Origin: Laceyella sediminis
Lineage (GTDB): Bacteria; Bacillota; Bacilli; Thermoactinomycetales; Thermoactinomycetaceae
Direction of reading: 5' to 3'
Assembly: GCF_003003125.1 (NCBI RefSeq)
Contig: NZ_PVTZ01000004.1
Location: forward strand, 62,001-126,000
DNA: 64,000 nt
Positions 20,141 to 28,507 of the stretch are shown piece after piece. Below the pieces are notes generated by a model that had not been told where the DNA came from, ran no database searches, and saw only the letters and a list, made by a program, of their open reading frames with translations. The position numbers and the translations under genes were made by a program. The number at the start of each line of letters is the position of its first letter. Position 1 is the first letter of the stretch.

Positions 20141-21532
20141 TCACCCATTCAAATGAGATCTTTTTCTGGAATACAAGAAATAAATTGACAATCCAATGGT
20201 CAACCAGATGAGAAACGCGTACCAAGTGCTTGCAGACAGATTCGTCATCAAAAAAATGCAAACTGCCATCGACAACAGCGGAACAAAGGGGACAGCAGGT
20301 GTGCGAAACTTGCGCGGCAATTCAGGTTGCGTTTTGCGAAGAACAATTACCCCAAGTGAAATCAGGACAAAAGCAGTCAATGTCCCAATATTGATCATCT
20401 CCGCCAAACGATCCAGTGGCACGATGCCCCCGAGTAAAGCGGCAACACTACCAATGATCCACGTAGCCCGATACGGCGTTTGAAATTTTGGATGAACCTT
20501 GGAGAAAACGGAGGGCAATAGGCCGTCCCTTGACATAGCGAAAGCGATCCGGGTTTGTCCAAACAGCATGACCAACATAACGGTAAGCATTCCCACAATG
20601 GCTCCCAAATCGATAAAACCAGCAACCCAGTCCTGCCCCGCATACTGCAACGCGAGTGAAACCGGATGAGCAACCCCTTCGAACTCAGCAAAAGGAACAA
20701 TCCCCGTCATGATCGCGGAAACAACGATATACAAAAGAATGCAGATAAAGAGCGAATACATAATCCCCCGCGGCAAATCTTTCGCCGGATTTTTGGTTTC
20801 CTCCGCAGCGGCAACAACAGCGTCAAACCCCAAAAATGCGGTAAACGTGATTGCGGCAGCAGAGAAAACTCCCTCCAAACCAAAAGGCATAAAATTATGC
20901 CAATTGTCAGGTTTGACATAACCGATGCCCACAATCACAAATAAGATCACGACAGCAGTTTTGATCAGCACCATGATATTATTCACACGCGCTGACTCTT
21001 TTACTCCTCTGGCTACAAAAAAAGTGATCACGATGACAACGACGAAAGCCGGCAAGTTAAACCATGTCTCAACCCCAGGCACGGCTCCGTGAGCCGCCGT
21101 CAATGCTGTTGGCAAGGAGATGCCTAAGCCTTGCAATAAACTCTGCAAATATCCCGACCATCCCGCAGAAACGAGACTGACTGCAAGAAGATATTCCAGA
21201 ATCAAATCCCATCCGATAATCCAAGCGATCAATTCTCCCAATGTCGCATAAGCAAATGTATACACAGAACCCGAGACGGGCACCAAGGTAGCAAACTCAG
21301 CATAGCACAGGGCTGTTAAAGCACATGCCAAACCCGAAATGAGGAATGAAATCATGATTCCTGGACCGGCCGTCACCGCCCCTGTGCCCGTAAGCACAAA
21401 AATCCCCGTGCCGATGATGGCTCCCAACCCCAGCAATGTCAGATCCCATGTACCCAAGGTTCTTTTTAATGCTGTGCCTGTCTGGGCTTGTTGCATCATG
21501 GCAGAAATACTTTTCTTTCTAAACAAATCCAT
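20141..21532 (-). CDS. APC-family amino acid permease (YfnA/CAT-like)
   Basis: A 463-residue membrane carrier with about 12 helices. The APC signature LTLLGLGAIIGTGIFVLTG is near the N-terminus, and GFDAVVAAAEETKNPAKDLP is the helix 6-7 signature of cationic-amino-acid-type carriers. It should bring amino acids into the cell with protons. ATG 21532 is used because TAGGAGG sits just upstream; the upstream in-frame extension adds a non-conserved N-terminus. The specific substrate cannot be read from sequence. Confidence 0.88.
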   Translation of the reverse strand: MDLFRKKSISAMMQQAQTGTALKRTLGTWDLTLLGLGAIIGTGIFVLTGTGAVTAGPGIMISFLISGLACALTALCYAEFATLVPVSGSVYTFAYATLGELIAWIIGWDLILEYLLAVSLVSAGWSGYLQSLLQGLGISLPTALTAAHGAVPGVETWFNLPAFVVVIVITFFVARGVKESARVNNIMVLIKTAVVILFVIVGIGYVKPDNWHNFMPFGLEGVFSAAAITFTAFLGFDAVVAAAEETKNPAKDLPRGIMYSLFICILLYIVVSAIMTGIVPFAEFEGVAHPVSLALQYAGQDWVAGFIDLGAIVGMLTVMLVMLFGQTRIAFAMSRDGLLPSVFSKVHPKFQTPYRATWIIGSVAALLGGIVPLDRLAEMINIGTLTAFVLISLGVIVLRKTQPELPRKFRTPAVPFVPLLSMAVCIFLMTNLSASTWYAFLIWLTIGLSIYFLYSRKRSHLNG

Positions 21533-21725
21533 AAACCAACCTCCTACACCAGCAAAAACATCACAATTGTAAGTCAATTTCACAAAAAACCTTAACTATT
21601 TCATCCTTTGATCATAAAGGTATTATCTTCGTAAAACTTGATACAATATGTATGAAATAAGATGAATATTTTTGGATAAAAAGATCAAATCAAGCCACAT
21701 TACAAAATTCATCCATCACAGAGCA

Positions 21726-21880
21726 ATAAAAAAAGACGCCAGGCGTCTTCTACACTACTCCTTGCGGGAGTGGTTCGTATACAGAAGATTTAGATGGTCG
21801 AGGCTGTGTCAACGAAATGCTGACGAACAGAAATCCCTGCGAACATTTAAGTTGCTCGCAGGGCTGAAAGCTTGTGTTCC
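21726..21880 (-). ncRNA. Candidate structured RNA ending in a strong terminator
   Basis: Read on the minus strand, three hairpins precede an intrinsic terminator. The first is CCCTGCGA/TCGCAGGG (21835-21863). The second is CTGT...GTCA/TGAC...ACAG (21804-21830). The third has ACTCC/GGAGT with outer TTCT/AGAA (21748-21786) and a Gly-Cys-rich loop GCAA. The terminator is GACGC/GCGTC at 21735-21747 followed by T7. The element starts only about 25 bases after the stop of the Cys-rich gene at 21906. It is either that gene's structured 3' UTR or a processed small RNA. It matches no riboswitch motif that I know. Confidence 0.4.
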
Positions 21881-21905
21881 GTTCCAGTGCACCAGAGATC
21901 GTCCT

Positions 21906-22553
21906 TTATCCCGGCAAGATAAATCCATTCTCCTGCAATGATGTTTTGGTCAATCGCAGATAATCTAGGGATTTTTGCAGGTCTTGTTCGATTTCCACTG
22001 TCTTTTGACTTCCATTTAAAAGATTGATCACTGCAATTTTTTCAGGGAAAGATAACATTCCCCGATGGCAAAAGACAGAAATGATATGCTTAAATGCGTC
22101 CAAAACATACGGATTGTCTGAAACAACATATTTTTTTATGTTCAGCGAATTAGGGGTCCAATGAACCACATGCAAGTTCAATTGCAAACTCAGATCCAAC
22201 TCTTTGATGAACGCATGCAACTCTTCAAATAAAAACACAGGCGGGTCCGCACGATGATCGTTGAGCAAATATTGCATCAAATGATCAGTCGTTTTCAACA
22301 ACACTTCATGGTAATGATACTCCGATTCAAACAATTTGGCGTCAACTCTCCAATATCGGCCAATCAATTCAAGAATGCGGATGCCCGAACGCCTTTCAAC
22401 GGGCAAGCGGTAATAGGCCTGAATCACTTGGTTTACTTTGTTTTGAACAGCCCGCATCCATTCGGGAGGCATCACATTGCCGCATCTGTCACAACAGAGC
22501 CAACCATACATCATATCTTCATCAGACAACACGTTCCCATCTCTCATACCCAT
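21906..22553 (-). CDS. Unknown cysteine-rich protein under a Fur-like promoter
   Basis: A 215-residue protein of no family I recognise. Near the N-terminus GWLCCDRCGNVMP has three cysteines in a CCxxC arrangement and could bind a metal. The rest is helical with clusters such as HHEVLLKTTDHLMQYLL-like amphipathic stretches and a late VIFCHRG-type Cys. GAGGTG precedes ATG 22553 by 6 bases; a GTG three codons earlier is possible. The promoter upstream overlaps a good Fur-like box, so expression probably rises in iron shortage. A multi-hairpin RNA element follows the stop. Confidence 0.6.
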   Translation of the reverse strand: MGMRDGNVLSDEDMMYGWLCCDRCGNVMPPEWMRAVQNKVNQVIQAYYRLPVERRSGIRILELIGRYWRVDAKLFESEYHYHEVLLKTTDHLMQYLLNDHRADPPVFLFEELHAFIKELDLSLQLNLHVVHWTPNSLNIKKYVVSDNPYVLDAFKHIISVFCHRGMLSFPEKIAVINLLNGSQKTVEIEQDLQKSLDYLRLTKTSLQENGFILPG

Positions 22554-22648
22554 TTCTTTCACCTCATTATTTGCCGGGCAGCCGCAGGAAGTTGACTACA
22601 CTGGAGACACCTTTACCTTCCTCACCGCGACTGGTTATCGTTGCCATC

Positions 22649-22677
22649 ATTATACCATCATTGATAACGATTATCAA
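22649..22677 (-). promoter_or_regulatory. Promoter with overlapping Fur-like box
   Basis: On the minus strand TTGATA (22677-22672) and TATAAT (22654-22649) are 17 bases apart. TGATAACGATTATCA (22662-22676) fits the 7-1-7 Fur pattern TGATAATNATTATCA with one change, and it covers the -35 box. It drives the gene at 21906-22553. Confidence 0.7.
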
Positions 22678-22721
22678 TGTCAATTTAACCCTCACCATCA
22701 ACAAAGCATCATCGATTCCTG

Positions 22722-22755
22722 AAAAAAAAAGAGCGGATGATCTCCGCTCTTTTTC
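22722..22755. terminator. Terminator of the acetyltransferase gene
   Basis: AAAAAGAGCGGA and TCCGCTCTTTTT form an 11-12 bp stem. It works on both strands. Confidence 0.85.
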
Positions 22756-22785
22756 ATATCACAAATGTCTTGAAGGCAGTGTAGC

Positions 22786-23343
22786 CTAATTCCTTTTCTG
22801 GTTATCAAAAATAAAATACCAGTAGAGCGCAATTTCGTTAGCAACTTCCTTTATCCCACGATAAACATATTGATCAAAACCACCCAAGACAAACCCATAG
22901 CGTTCATAGAATTTACAAGCACGCACATTATTATTTTGAGTTTCCAGCATCATCCCCATCATTCCTTGATCAACTGCCCACTCCTTGATCTTATTCATCA
23001 GTTGCCGGCCGAGCCCGTACCCCCTATATCTTTTGTCAACTTGTATATCTTCCACATAGGCCGTCTGATTCCAATTTCGCTTGGCAGCAACAAAGCCAAC
23101 AATGTGGTTGCCTGCAAGGGCCACATACATGGTGCGATCCAGATGGCTGACATAATCGGCCCAATCCATCAGATCATCCATCTCTCCATATTGTTTTTCA
23201 TATGCCGGAATCTTGATTACTGAGTAGTTGATTGAACTGTCCGTTATGTGCAAGCGCAATACCGAGTCAACTAAAAATCGGCCGTCAATAGCTACAGGCC
23301 GGTGCAGATCTTCGTTTGTTAACTTCTTCATCTCGATGTGCAT
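22786..23343 (-). CDS. GNAT acetyltransferase, streptothricin-acetyltransferase-like
   Basis: A 185-residue GNAT enzyme that would transfer acetyl from acetyl-CoA to an amine. The acetyl-CoA loop is DIQVDKRYRGYGLGRQLM, followed by MLETQNNNVRACKFYERYGF and, near the C-terminus, EIALYWYFIF. The last two resemble the streptothricin acetyltransferase (SatA/YyaR) group. The start is uncertain. The best ribosome binding site (GGAGG at 23389-23393) is separated from ATG 23343 by a hairpin, and another in-frame ATG (23367) lies in the hairpin loop. I chose 23343 because the product then starts like family members. Confidence 0.75.
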   Translation of the reverse strand: MHIEMKKLTNEDLHRPVAIDGRFLVDSVLRLHITDSSINYSVIKIPAYEKQYGEMDDLMDWADYVSHLDRTMYVALAGNHIVGFVAAKRNWNQTAYVEDIQVDKRYRGYGLGRQLMNKIKEWAVDQGMMGMMLETQNNNVRACKFYERYGFVLGGFDQYVYRGIKEVANEIALYWYFIFDNQKRN

Positions 23344-23352
23344 GCCGGAAGA

Positions 23353-23381
23353 ACAGACGCTAAACATTTCGTTGCGTCTGT
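23353..23381 (-). promoter_or_regulatory. Hairpin between ribosome binding site and start codon
   Basis: ACAGACGC and GCGTCTGT form a perfect 8-bp stem on the minus strand, with an in-frame ATG in its 13-base loop. It lies between GGAGG and the chosen start of the acetyltransferase gene and could control translation. Confidence 0.5.
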
Positions 23382-23530
23382 TCCCACACCTCCTTATTAC
23401 AATCACTCTAAAATAGTGAATTCATACCCTATGATTCGTCCAAGCTCTTCTCTATCAACATGCATATGAATATATGGAAAGTTAATAGAAATAATCACTT
23501 TCAAATCCGCCTGTAAAGGAGGGGATTTTG

Positions 23531-23665
23531 ATGACTAGACGCGTTAAAAAGTGGGTTTGGAAAAACACAAACTGGAATTCAAACTGGAACAAAAATATTA
23601 ACAAGAACACCATTAATATCAAAATTGGTGCCAAGAAAAAGAAAAGAAAAAAAAGACGTCGCTAA
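23531..23665 (+). CDS. Very basic 44-residue peptide, unknown
   Basis: ATG 23531 lies 7 bases after AAAGGAGGGG and opens a 44-residue frame starting MTRRVKKWVWKN. Its middle repeats Asn and Trp (NTNWNSNWNKNINKN), and it ends with a run of Lys and Arg (KKKKRKKRRR). A strong terminator follows 22 bases later. The peptide may bind nucleic acid, or it may be a spore or membrane-active peptide. No family is recognised. Confidence 0.6.
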   Translation: MTRRVKKWVWKNTNWNSNWNKNINKNTINIKIGAKKKKRKKRRR

Positions 23666-23686
23666 GACTATTAAATAGAGCTGTAA

Positions 23687-23724
23687 GCCAAACACCCTAC
23701 TAAATGTAGGGTGTTTGGCATTTC
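23687..23724. terminator. Terminator after the basic peptide gene
   Basis: GCCAAACACCCTAC pairs perfectly with GTAGGGTGTTTGGC, then ATTTCTT. Confidence 0.88.
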
Positions 23725-23982
23725 TTAACCAATACAATAACCTCTCTCACTGGAATTACAACAGTCATTATAAACCAATCCGGCTCATTTTTATAGAATT
23801 TTTATAATATATTTTATTATTCACACTCTACGAGGGAGTGAAATGCTTCCCAGTATTCAAGGGCAATAACTGATCAAAAAACTAAAAATAAAAAAAGGGA
23901 ACGACACCTTAAACAATGGCCGCAGGTGAAGCTTCCAAATACTCTGCTTTCTCTAAGCCCCAGAAGAAATTCTTGAGGGAGA
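23725..23982. other. Gene-free AT-rich stretch before the CDF promoter
   Basis: Poly-A tracts and short open frames only; no ribosome binding site matches a convincing gene. Confidence 0.4.
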
Positions 23983-24039
23983 TTGCTATTCATAACCAGC
24001 TGGCATATAATTATAATAATTATCTAATGATAATCATTA
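23983..24039 (+). promoter_or_regulatory. CDF promoter with Fur-type palindrome
   Basis: TTGCTA (23983-23988) and TATAAT (24006-24011) are 17 bases apart. TAATGATAATCATTA (24025-24039) is a perfect 7-1-7 palindrome and is the core of the classical Fur box. It lies just downstream of the predicted transcription start and ends 9 bases before the ribosome binding site. Fur, PerR or Zur could bind it. Confidence 0.65.
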
Positions 24040-24061
24040 TAAAAAAAGGAGGGCGAACATC

Positions 24062-24994
24062 ATTAAATCCCATGATTATCATCATCTCAATCACGTCAAA
24101 CAACAGCCGACTTCTAAAACCGCCTTATGGATCACCCTGTGTTTGACATTGTTTTTCACCATTGTAGAAATCGTCGGCGGATTGCTGTCAAACTCTCTCG
24201 CTCTCTTGTCGGATTCGGCGCATATGATTTCGGATGTGATCGCTTTGGGATTAAGTTTGACCGCTGTCTACCTGGCTGCACGCAAACCAGATCACAAATA
24301 CACTTTTGGCTTCCTTCGCTTTGAAATCATCGCTTCTTTCTTGAATGGATTGGCGCTCGCCGCCATATCGGTCGGCATTTTCATCGAGGGCATCCTTCGC
24401 ATGATTCGGCCACAAGCAATCAACCTGCGGCTGATGTTGGGGGTCGCTATCGTAGGCTTACTGGTGAATTTGGTGTTGACAGTCGTATTGATGCGCCAAT
24501 CCAAGAAAGAAGAAAATTTGAATATTAAAAGTGCCTTATGGCATTTTTTCGGCGACTTGCTCAGCTCAGTCGGCATCATTGTTTCCTCTCTGCTTATCAT
24601 CACAACTGGATACACCCTGTTTGATCCGTTGGTCAGCATGATGATCGGTGGCATCATCTTCTATGGCGGAGCAAAAATTATTCGAGAATCTTATCTTATC
24701 CTGATGGAGTCAGTTCCCACCACATTCGACCTTGAGGCCATTCGCAACGACATCCAGTCGGCACCGGGGGTGGTTGATGTCCACGAAATGCACTTATGGG
24801 CGATATCCACTGACCACTACTCGCTGTCAGCGCATGTGTTTGTTCACGAAGATGCGGATCCCCTGCGTACCATTCAGACCATCAATCATCTCCTCAGGGA
24901 GACGTACGGCATCGAACATTCGACGATTCAAGCGGAACATCCCGCCATCCATGATCATGGCGAATATGGGAAACAATTTTTGGCCTCACACTGA
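24062..24994 (+). CDS. Cation diffusion facilitator (CDF) metal exporter
   Basis: A 310-residue exporter of Zn, Fe, Co or Mn driven by protons. Six helices are visible, with the transport-site pattern SDSAHMISDV (H-x3-D) in helix 2 and HFFGDLLSSVG (H-x3-D) in helix 5, typical of Zn/Cd or Fe type CDFs. The cytoplasmic C-terminal domain follows (VHEMHLWAIS). The usual His-rich N-terminus is present as SHDYHHLNH only if translation starts at ATT 24062 (GGAGGG at 24048-24053). No ATG, GTG or TTG lies between the ribosome binding site and TTG 24143. Either ATT is used as a start or the original ATG was lost by mutation. Confidence 0.85.
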   Translation: MKSHDYHHLNHVKQQPTSKTALWITLCLTLFFTIVEIVGGLLSNSLALLSDSAHMISDVIALGLSLTAVYLAARKPDHKYTFGFLRFEIIASFLNGLALAAISVGIFIEGILRMIRPQAINLRLMLGVAIVGLLVNLVLTVVLMRQSKKEENLNIKSALWHFFGDLLSSVGIIVSSLLIITTGYTLFDPLVSMMIGGIIFYGGAKIIRESYLILMESVPTTFDLEAIRNDIQSAPGVVDVHEMHLWAISTDHYSLSAHVFVHEDADPLRTIQTINHLLRETYGIEHSTIQAEHPAIHDHGEYGKQFLASH

Positions 24995-25008
24995 TCGGGA
25001 GAATAATC

Positions 25009-25040
25009 AACACCCAGACTAATAACGGTCTGGGTGTTTT
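25009..25040 (+). terminator. Terminator of the CDF gene
   Basis: AACACCCAGAC pairs perfectly with GTCTGGGTGTT, then TTAA. Confidence 0.85.
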
Positions 25041-25376
25041 AATGAACGCCTGCATGATGGAAAGGAAACCTCTGGCGGATAATTGGGGGTCAAGCGTTTC
25101 ATTAGCAATATGCATAAAATTACAGATCCCGCAACCCGTCATTTGACAATGATCTCAACTTCTTCACACCCGTCAAATATCATTATGAAAACAAATGAAC
25201 GTGATGACCTTATCTTCATTAAAATGGCATGATTATGTGGTGCAAACAGGTAAATATTCACACCATGATGCAAATTGCCATATTTAAATGTTATAATAAA
25301 TTTGATATTGACAATACAATGAACTATGCCATTTTCCCAACACGAAACATGAAACAATGACGAAAGGTGTGAATTT
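25041..25376. other. Gene-free stretch before the symporter gene
   Basis: AT-rich from about 25150. There is a TATAAT-like element near 25291 and TTGACA near 25310, but no clean spaced promoter. No gene was seen. Confidence 0.35.
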
Positions 25377-26609
25377 ATGAAGAAACTCTCACTGACAACC
25401 AAGATATTAATCGGTATTATTCTCGGTCTTATCGTCGGTGTCATCCTGAACTTATTTTTGCCCGAACTATTCAAAACATTGAACAATTATTTGTTTGACC
25501 CGATCAGCGTCTTGTTTATCAAAGCGATTAAAATGGTTGTAGTCCCCTTGGTTTTCTTCTCCTTGGTAGCTGGGGCTGCAGGCATTGCCGACCCCAAGAA
25601 ATTGGGGCGGATCGGCATAAAGACCATCGTCCTTTATATTCTCACTACCGCGATTGCAATTACCTTCGCCTTGATATTGGCCAACTTCATCGAACCCGGT
25701 GTGGGTACCAGCATTGAGAAGCCGGTTGAAAAGCCGAAAATTGAAGCGGCTCCAAGCATGAAAGACACTCTGTTGAACATCATCCCTGAAAACCCGGTGT
25801 CGGCGATGGCTAATGCGGAAATGTTGCAAATCATTTTCTTCGCGTTGCTGTTTGGCATTGGCATGGCCATGTTGGGAAACAAAGTAGCGCAAGTACGGCA
25901 GTTTATCGATCAAGGCAATGAGATCATGCTGAAATTGGTAACCATCATCATGGCTTGTGCACCGTATGCCGCTTTCGCGTTAATGGCACGGGCGGTCGGG
26001 CAAGCTGGTATTGATTTGATCGGCTCGATGGCGTGGTACATGATCACCCTGATCCTGGCTTTGCTCGTTCACATGGCGCTCACCTACAGTGCGTTGCTAA
26101 GCTTGTTTGCCAAATACAACCCGATACAGTTCTTTAAGAAAATGGGTCGGGCGATGGAGGTGGCTTTCACCACCAGCAGCAGTGCAGCCACGTTGCCAGT
26201 CACCATGGAAGTGGCTGAGAAAGACTTCAACGTTCCCAAGTCAATCAGTAGCTTCGTTTTGCCACTGGGAGCCACTATCAATATGGATGGTACCGCTATC
26301 ATGCAAGGGGTGGCTGCGCTGTTCATCGCGCAACTGTATGGCATCCCGTTGGGATTGGAAGAGCAATTGGTCATCATCCTGACAGCCACATTGGCTTCCA
26401 TCGGCACAGCTGCCGTTCCCGGAGCCGGTTTGATCATGCTGACCATGGTGTTGCAATCGGTCGGCCTGCCGGTGGAAGGCATCGCGATCGTGTTGGGGGT
26501 AGACCGCTTGCTCGATATGAGCCGGACGGCAACCAACATCACCGGGGATATGTGCGTAGCAGTCGTTGTCGCCAAAGGAGAAAAAGACAAAGAAGAAAAA
26601 GCGGCATAA
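25377..26609 (+). CDS. Dicarboxylate/amino acid:cation symporter (GltP/GltT, DAACS family)
   Basis: A 410-residue Na+- or H+-coupled importer for glutamate, aspartate or C4-dicarboxylates. Family motifs are all present: the serine-rich hairpin TTSSSAATLP, NMDGTAIMQG in helix 7, GAGLIMLTMVLQ in hairpin 2, and DRLLDMSRTATNITGD in helix 8, where the Arg-containing MSRTATN favours acidic amino acids. GAAAGGTG precedes the ATG. It is a single-gene unit ending at a strong terminator. Confidence 0.9.
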   Translation: MKKLSLTTKILIGIILGLIVGVILNLFLPELFKTLNNYLFDPISVLFIKAIKMVVVPLVFFSLVAGAAGIADPKKLGRIGIKTIVLYILTTAIAITFALILANFIEPGVGTSIEKPVEKPKIEAAPSMKDTLLNIIPENPVSAMANAEMLQIIFFALLFGIGMAMLGNKVAQVRQFIDQGNEIMLKLVTIIMACAPYAAFALMARAVGQAGIDLIGSMAWYMITLILALLVHMALTYSALLSLFAKYNPIQFFKKMGRAMEVAFTTSSSAATLPVTMEVAEKDFNVPKSISSFVLPLGATINMDGTAIMQGVAALFIAQLYGIPLGLEEQLVIILTATLASIGTAAVPGAGLIMLTMVLQSVGLPVEGIAIVLGVDRLLDMSRTATNITGDMCVAVVVAKGEKDKEEKAA

Positions 26610-26624
26610 CCATCTACAGAAAAA

Positions 26625-26662
26625 AGCCTCCTTTCGTAAGCGGAAAGGAGGCTCCTTGTTTT
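26625..26662. terminator. Terminator of the symporter gene
   Basis: AGCCTCCTTTC pairs with GAAAGGAGGCT, then CCTTGTTTTG; preceded by A-rich sequence on the other side. Confidence 0.85.
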
Positions 26663-26683
26663 GTTCCGCACACAGGTGTCAAC

Positions 26684-26962
26684 CTACGTCATCCATTCCA
26701 CGCGTTGCAACACCCGGTGCTTCATCAGTGCCAAAATAAAATCTACATAATAATCTTGGCGCACAATCACCCGATATTCATGATTGGGGTATGCGTAAAA
26801 CAGCACATCTGTATGCACATCATTATCCTCAAACAGCTCTTGCACCCGCTTGATCGCTTCCACAAGCGCTCCATCCAAGCAATGGATGTCAAATTCAACA
26901 TCATTTCCATTTGCTTTTTCCTGCATGTTTAATTTCTGCTTGTCATATTCGTATCGAAGCAT
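26684..26962 (-). CDS. Conserved-looking small protein, unknown
   Basis: A 92-residue soluble protein with mixed alpha/beta character (VEFDIHCLDGALVEAIKRV, then VLFYAYPNHEYRVIVRQDYY). AAAGGAGAGAG precedes the ATG, which is only 12 bases after the stop of the transporter gene at 26975, so it is probably co-transcribed and may serve that transporter. No family is recognised. Confidence 0.65.
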   Translation of the reverse strand: MLRYEYDKQKLNMQEKANGNDVEFDIHCLDGALVEAIKRVQELFEDNDVHTDVLFYAYPNHEYRVIVRQDYYVDFILALMKHRVLQRVEWMT

Positions 26963-26974
26963 GAGCTCTCTCCT

Positions 26975-28255
26975 TTACACTAAATAACGGAAATAGACAT
27001 AGACGCTGGCCAAGACGATAGACAACAACATCAGGGGAAAACCGACCTTCAGGTACTTGATGAAAGTGATTGGATGCCCTTCTTTGCCTGACATGCCGGC
27101 AACAATCAGATTCGCACTCGCCCCAATCAACGTACCATTGCCACCGAGGCAAGCGCCCAGCGCCAAACTCCACCACAACGGCTCCAAATTGCTGACCCCC
27201 ATTTGTCCCATTTCTTGAATCATGGGAATCATCGTGGCCACAAATGGAATGTTGTCAAGAAAAGCGGACGCGAACGCGCTGAGCCACAGGATCAACATCG
27301 ACGTTACCACCACATCGCCCTTCGTCAGTTCAATCGCTTGCTCCGCCAATTGGGCGATGACTCCTGTTTCAATCAAGCCCGACACGAGGACAAACAAACC
27401 GATGAAAAAGAAAATCGTCATCCATTCCACTTTTGTGAACGCTTCTTCCATTGTGTGCTCACCCGTCAACAACAGCAACAGGAACGCGCCGCCGAGAGCG
27501 ACGGTGGCTGACTCCAGATGTAACAACTGGTGCATGAAAAAGCCCAGGATCGTCAGCCCCAAAACAATCAAACATTTGCGGAGCAGCTTATGATCAGTAA
27601 TAACTTCTTTTTCATCCAGTTTCATAATGCTTTCTTTCAGTTCGGGCGTGGTTTGAATCTGTTTCCGATATATTAACACAAAAATCGGTACATAAATGGC
27701 CAAGATGATTATAGTAATCGGAGTTAAGTTCTCGATAAAGGCCATGAACGTCAATTCTTTCACCGCGCTGCCGATCATAATGTTGGGCGGATCACCGATC
27801 AGTGTCGCCGTCCCTCCCACATTGGAAGCGATAATCTGGGTGATCAAAAACGGGACCGGGGGCACTCGCAACTGACGGGTGATGCTGAACGTGACAGGCA
27901 CCATGAGAAGCACGGTGGTAACATTGTCCAATAATGCCGACCCCAGGGCCGTAATCAGTGCCAACGATATTAATATCCGAACGGGATCCCCTTTGGCCCG
28001 CTTAGCCGCCACCACTGATATATACTTGAACAATCCTGTCTCAGCGGTAACGCTGACAATGATCATCATGCCGATGAGCAACCCCAGCGTATTGAAATCG
28101 ATGTGATGGATGGCAGTTTCTTGATCGATAATTCCCAACGCCACCATCAGTCCTCCGCCAATCATGGCGACAATGGTGCGATGAATTTTCTCAGAAATAA
28201 TCAAGGCATAAATCACCAAAAAAATGCCTATGGCCAAAATAGCTTGTTGTTCCAT
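26975..28255 (-). CDS. ArsB/NhaD-type anion or Na+/H+ transporter
   Basis: A 426-residue membrane carrier of the ion-transporter superfamily (ArsB/NhaD/P-protein branch). Two repeated halves are visible, each with a hairpin motif: LLDNVTTVLLMVPV with ASNVGGTATLIGDPPN in the first half, and FLDNIPFVATMIP with GGNGTLIGASANL in the second. These pairs are the family's substrate-site signatures. Genes of this type export arsenite or exchange Na+ for H+; the next-door osmolyte carrier slightly favours ion balance. ATG 28255 is chosen because GAGGAGG lies just before it. It forms an operon with the 92-residue gene. Confidence 0.83.
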   Translation of the reverse strand: MEQQAILAIGIFLVIYALIISEKIHRTIVAMIGGGLMVALGIIDQETAIHHIDFNTLGLLIGMMIIVSVTAETGLFKYISVVAAKRAKGDPVRILISLALITALGSALLDNVTTVLLMVPVTFSITRQLRVPPVPFLITQIIASNVGGTATLIGDPPNIMIGSAVKELTFMAFIENLTPITIIILAIYVPIFVLIYRKQIQTTPELKESIMKLDEKEVITDHKLLRKCLIVLGLTILGFFMHQLLHLESATVALGGAFLLLLLTGEHTMEEAFTKVEWMTIFFFIGLFVLVSGLIETGVIAQLAEQAIELTKGDVVVTSMLILWLSAFASAFLDNIPFVATMIPMIQEMGQMGVSNLEPLWWSLALGACLGGNGTLIGASANLIVAGMSGKEGHPITFIKYLKVGFPLMLLSIVLASVYVYFRYLV

Positions 28256-28341
28256 ATCGTACCTCCTCAATTCTTATTTATTTATATCCACATAAAATGT
28301 GAATATAAACAACTGCGATCGGCGACGCTTTATCGCTTTAC

Positions 28342-28407
28342 AATAAAAAAGCGAACATGACAAAAGGAGACCGCCAAGTGGCAGTCTCCTCCTAAATCAT
28401 GTTCCGC
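28342..28407 (-). terminator. Large two-part terminator, element A
   Basis: An outer stem pairs GCGAACATGA (28351-28360) with TCATGTTC (28397-28404), and an inner stem pairs GGAGACCGCC with GGCAGTCTCC. A T-rich tail follows on the minus strand. It ends the DUF2294-like gene and could also attenuate reading into the transporter gene. Its inner 37 bases closely resemble 28924-28959. Confidence 0.8.
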
Positions 28408-28507
28408 ATATTCATTTGTATACCATTATATAAAAACACTCGGGAATTGTAAAGAAATTGACGAGCGCAATGAAAAATAGCGATAACGCCCGTGGTACAC
28501 CCCAATT

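Noticed and set aside
21726-21880. T-box or tmRNA fragment
   Set aside because: The T-box AGGGTGGNACCGCG motif and the tmRNA tag or tRNA-like end are absent.
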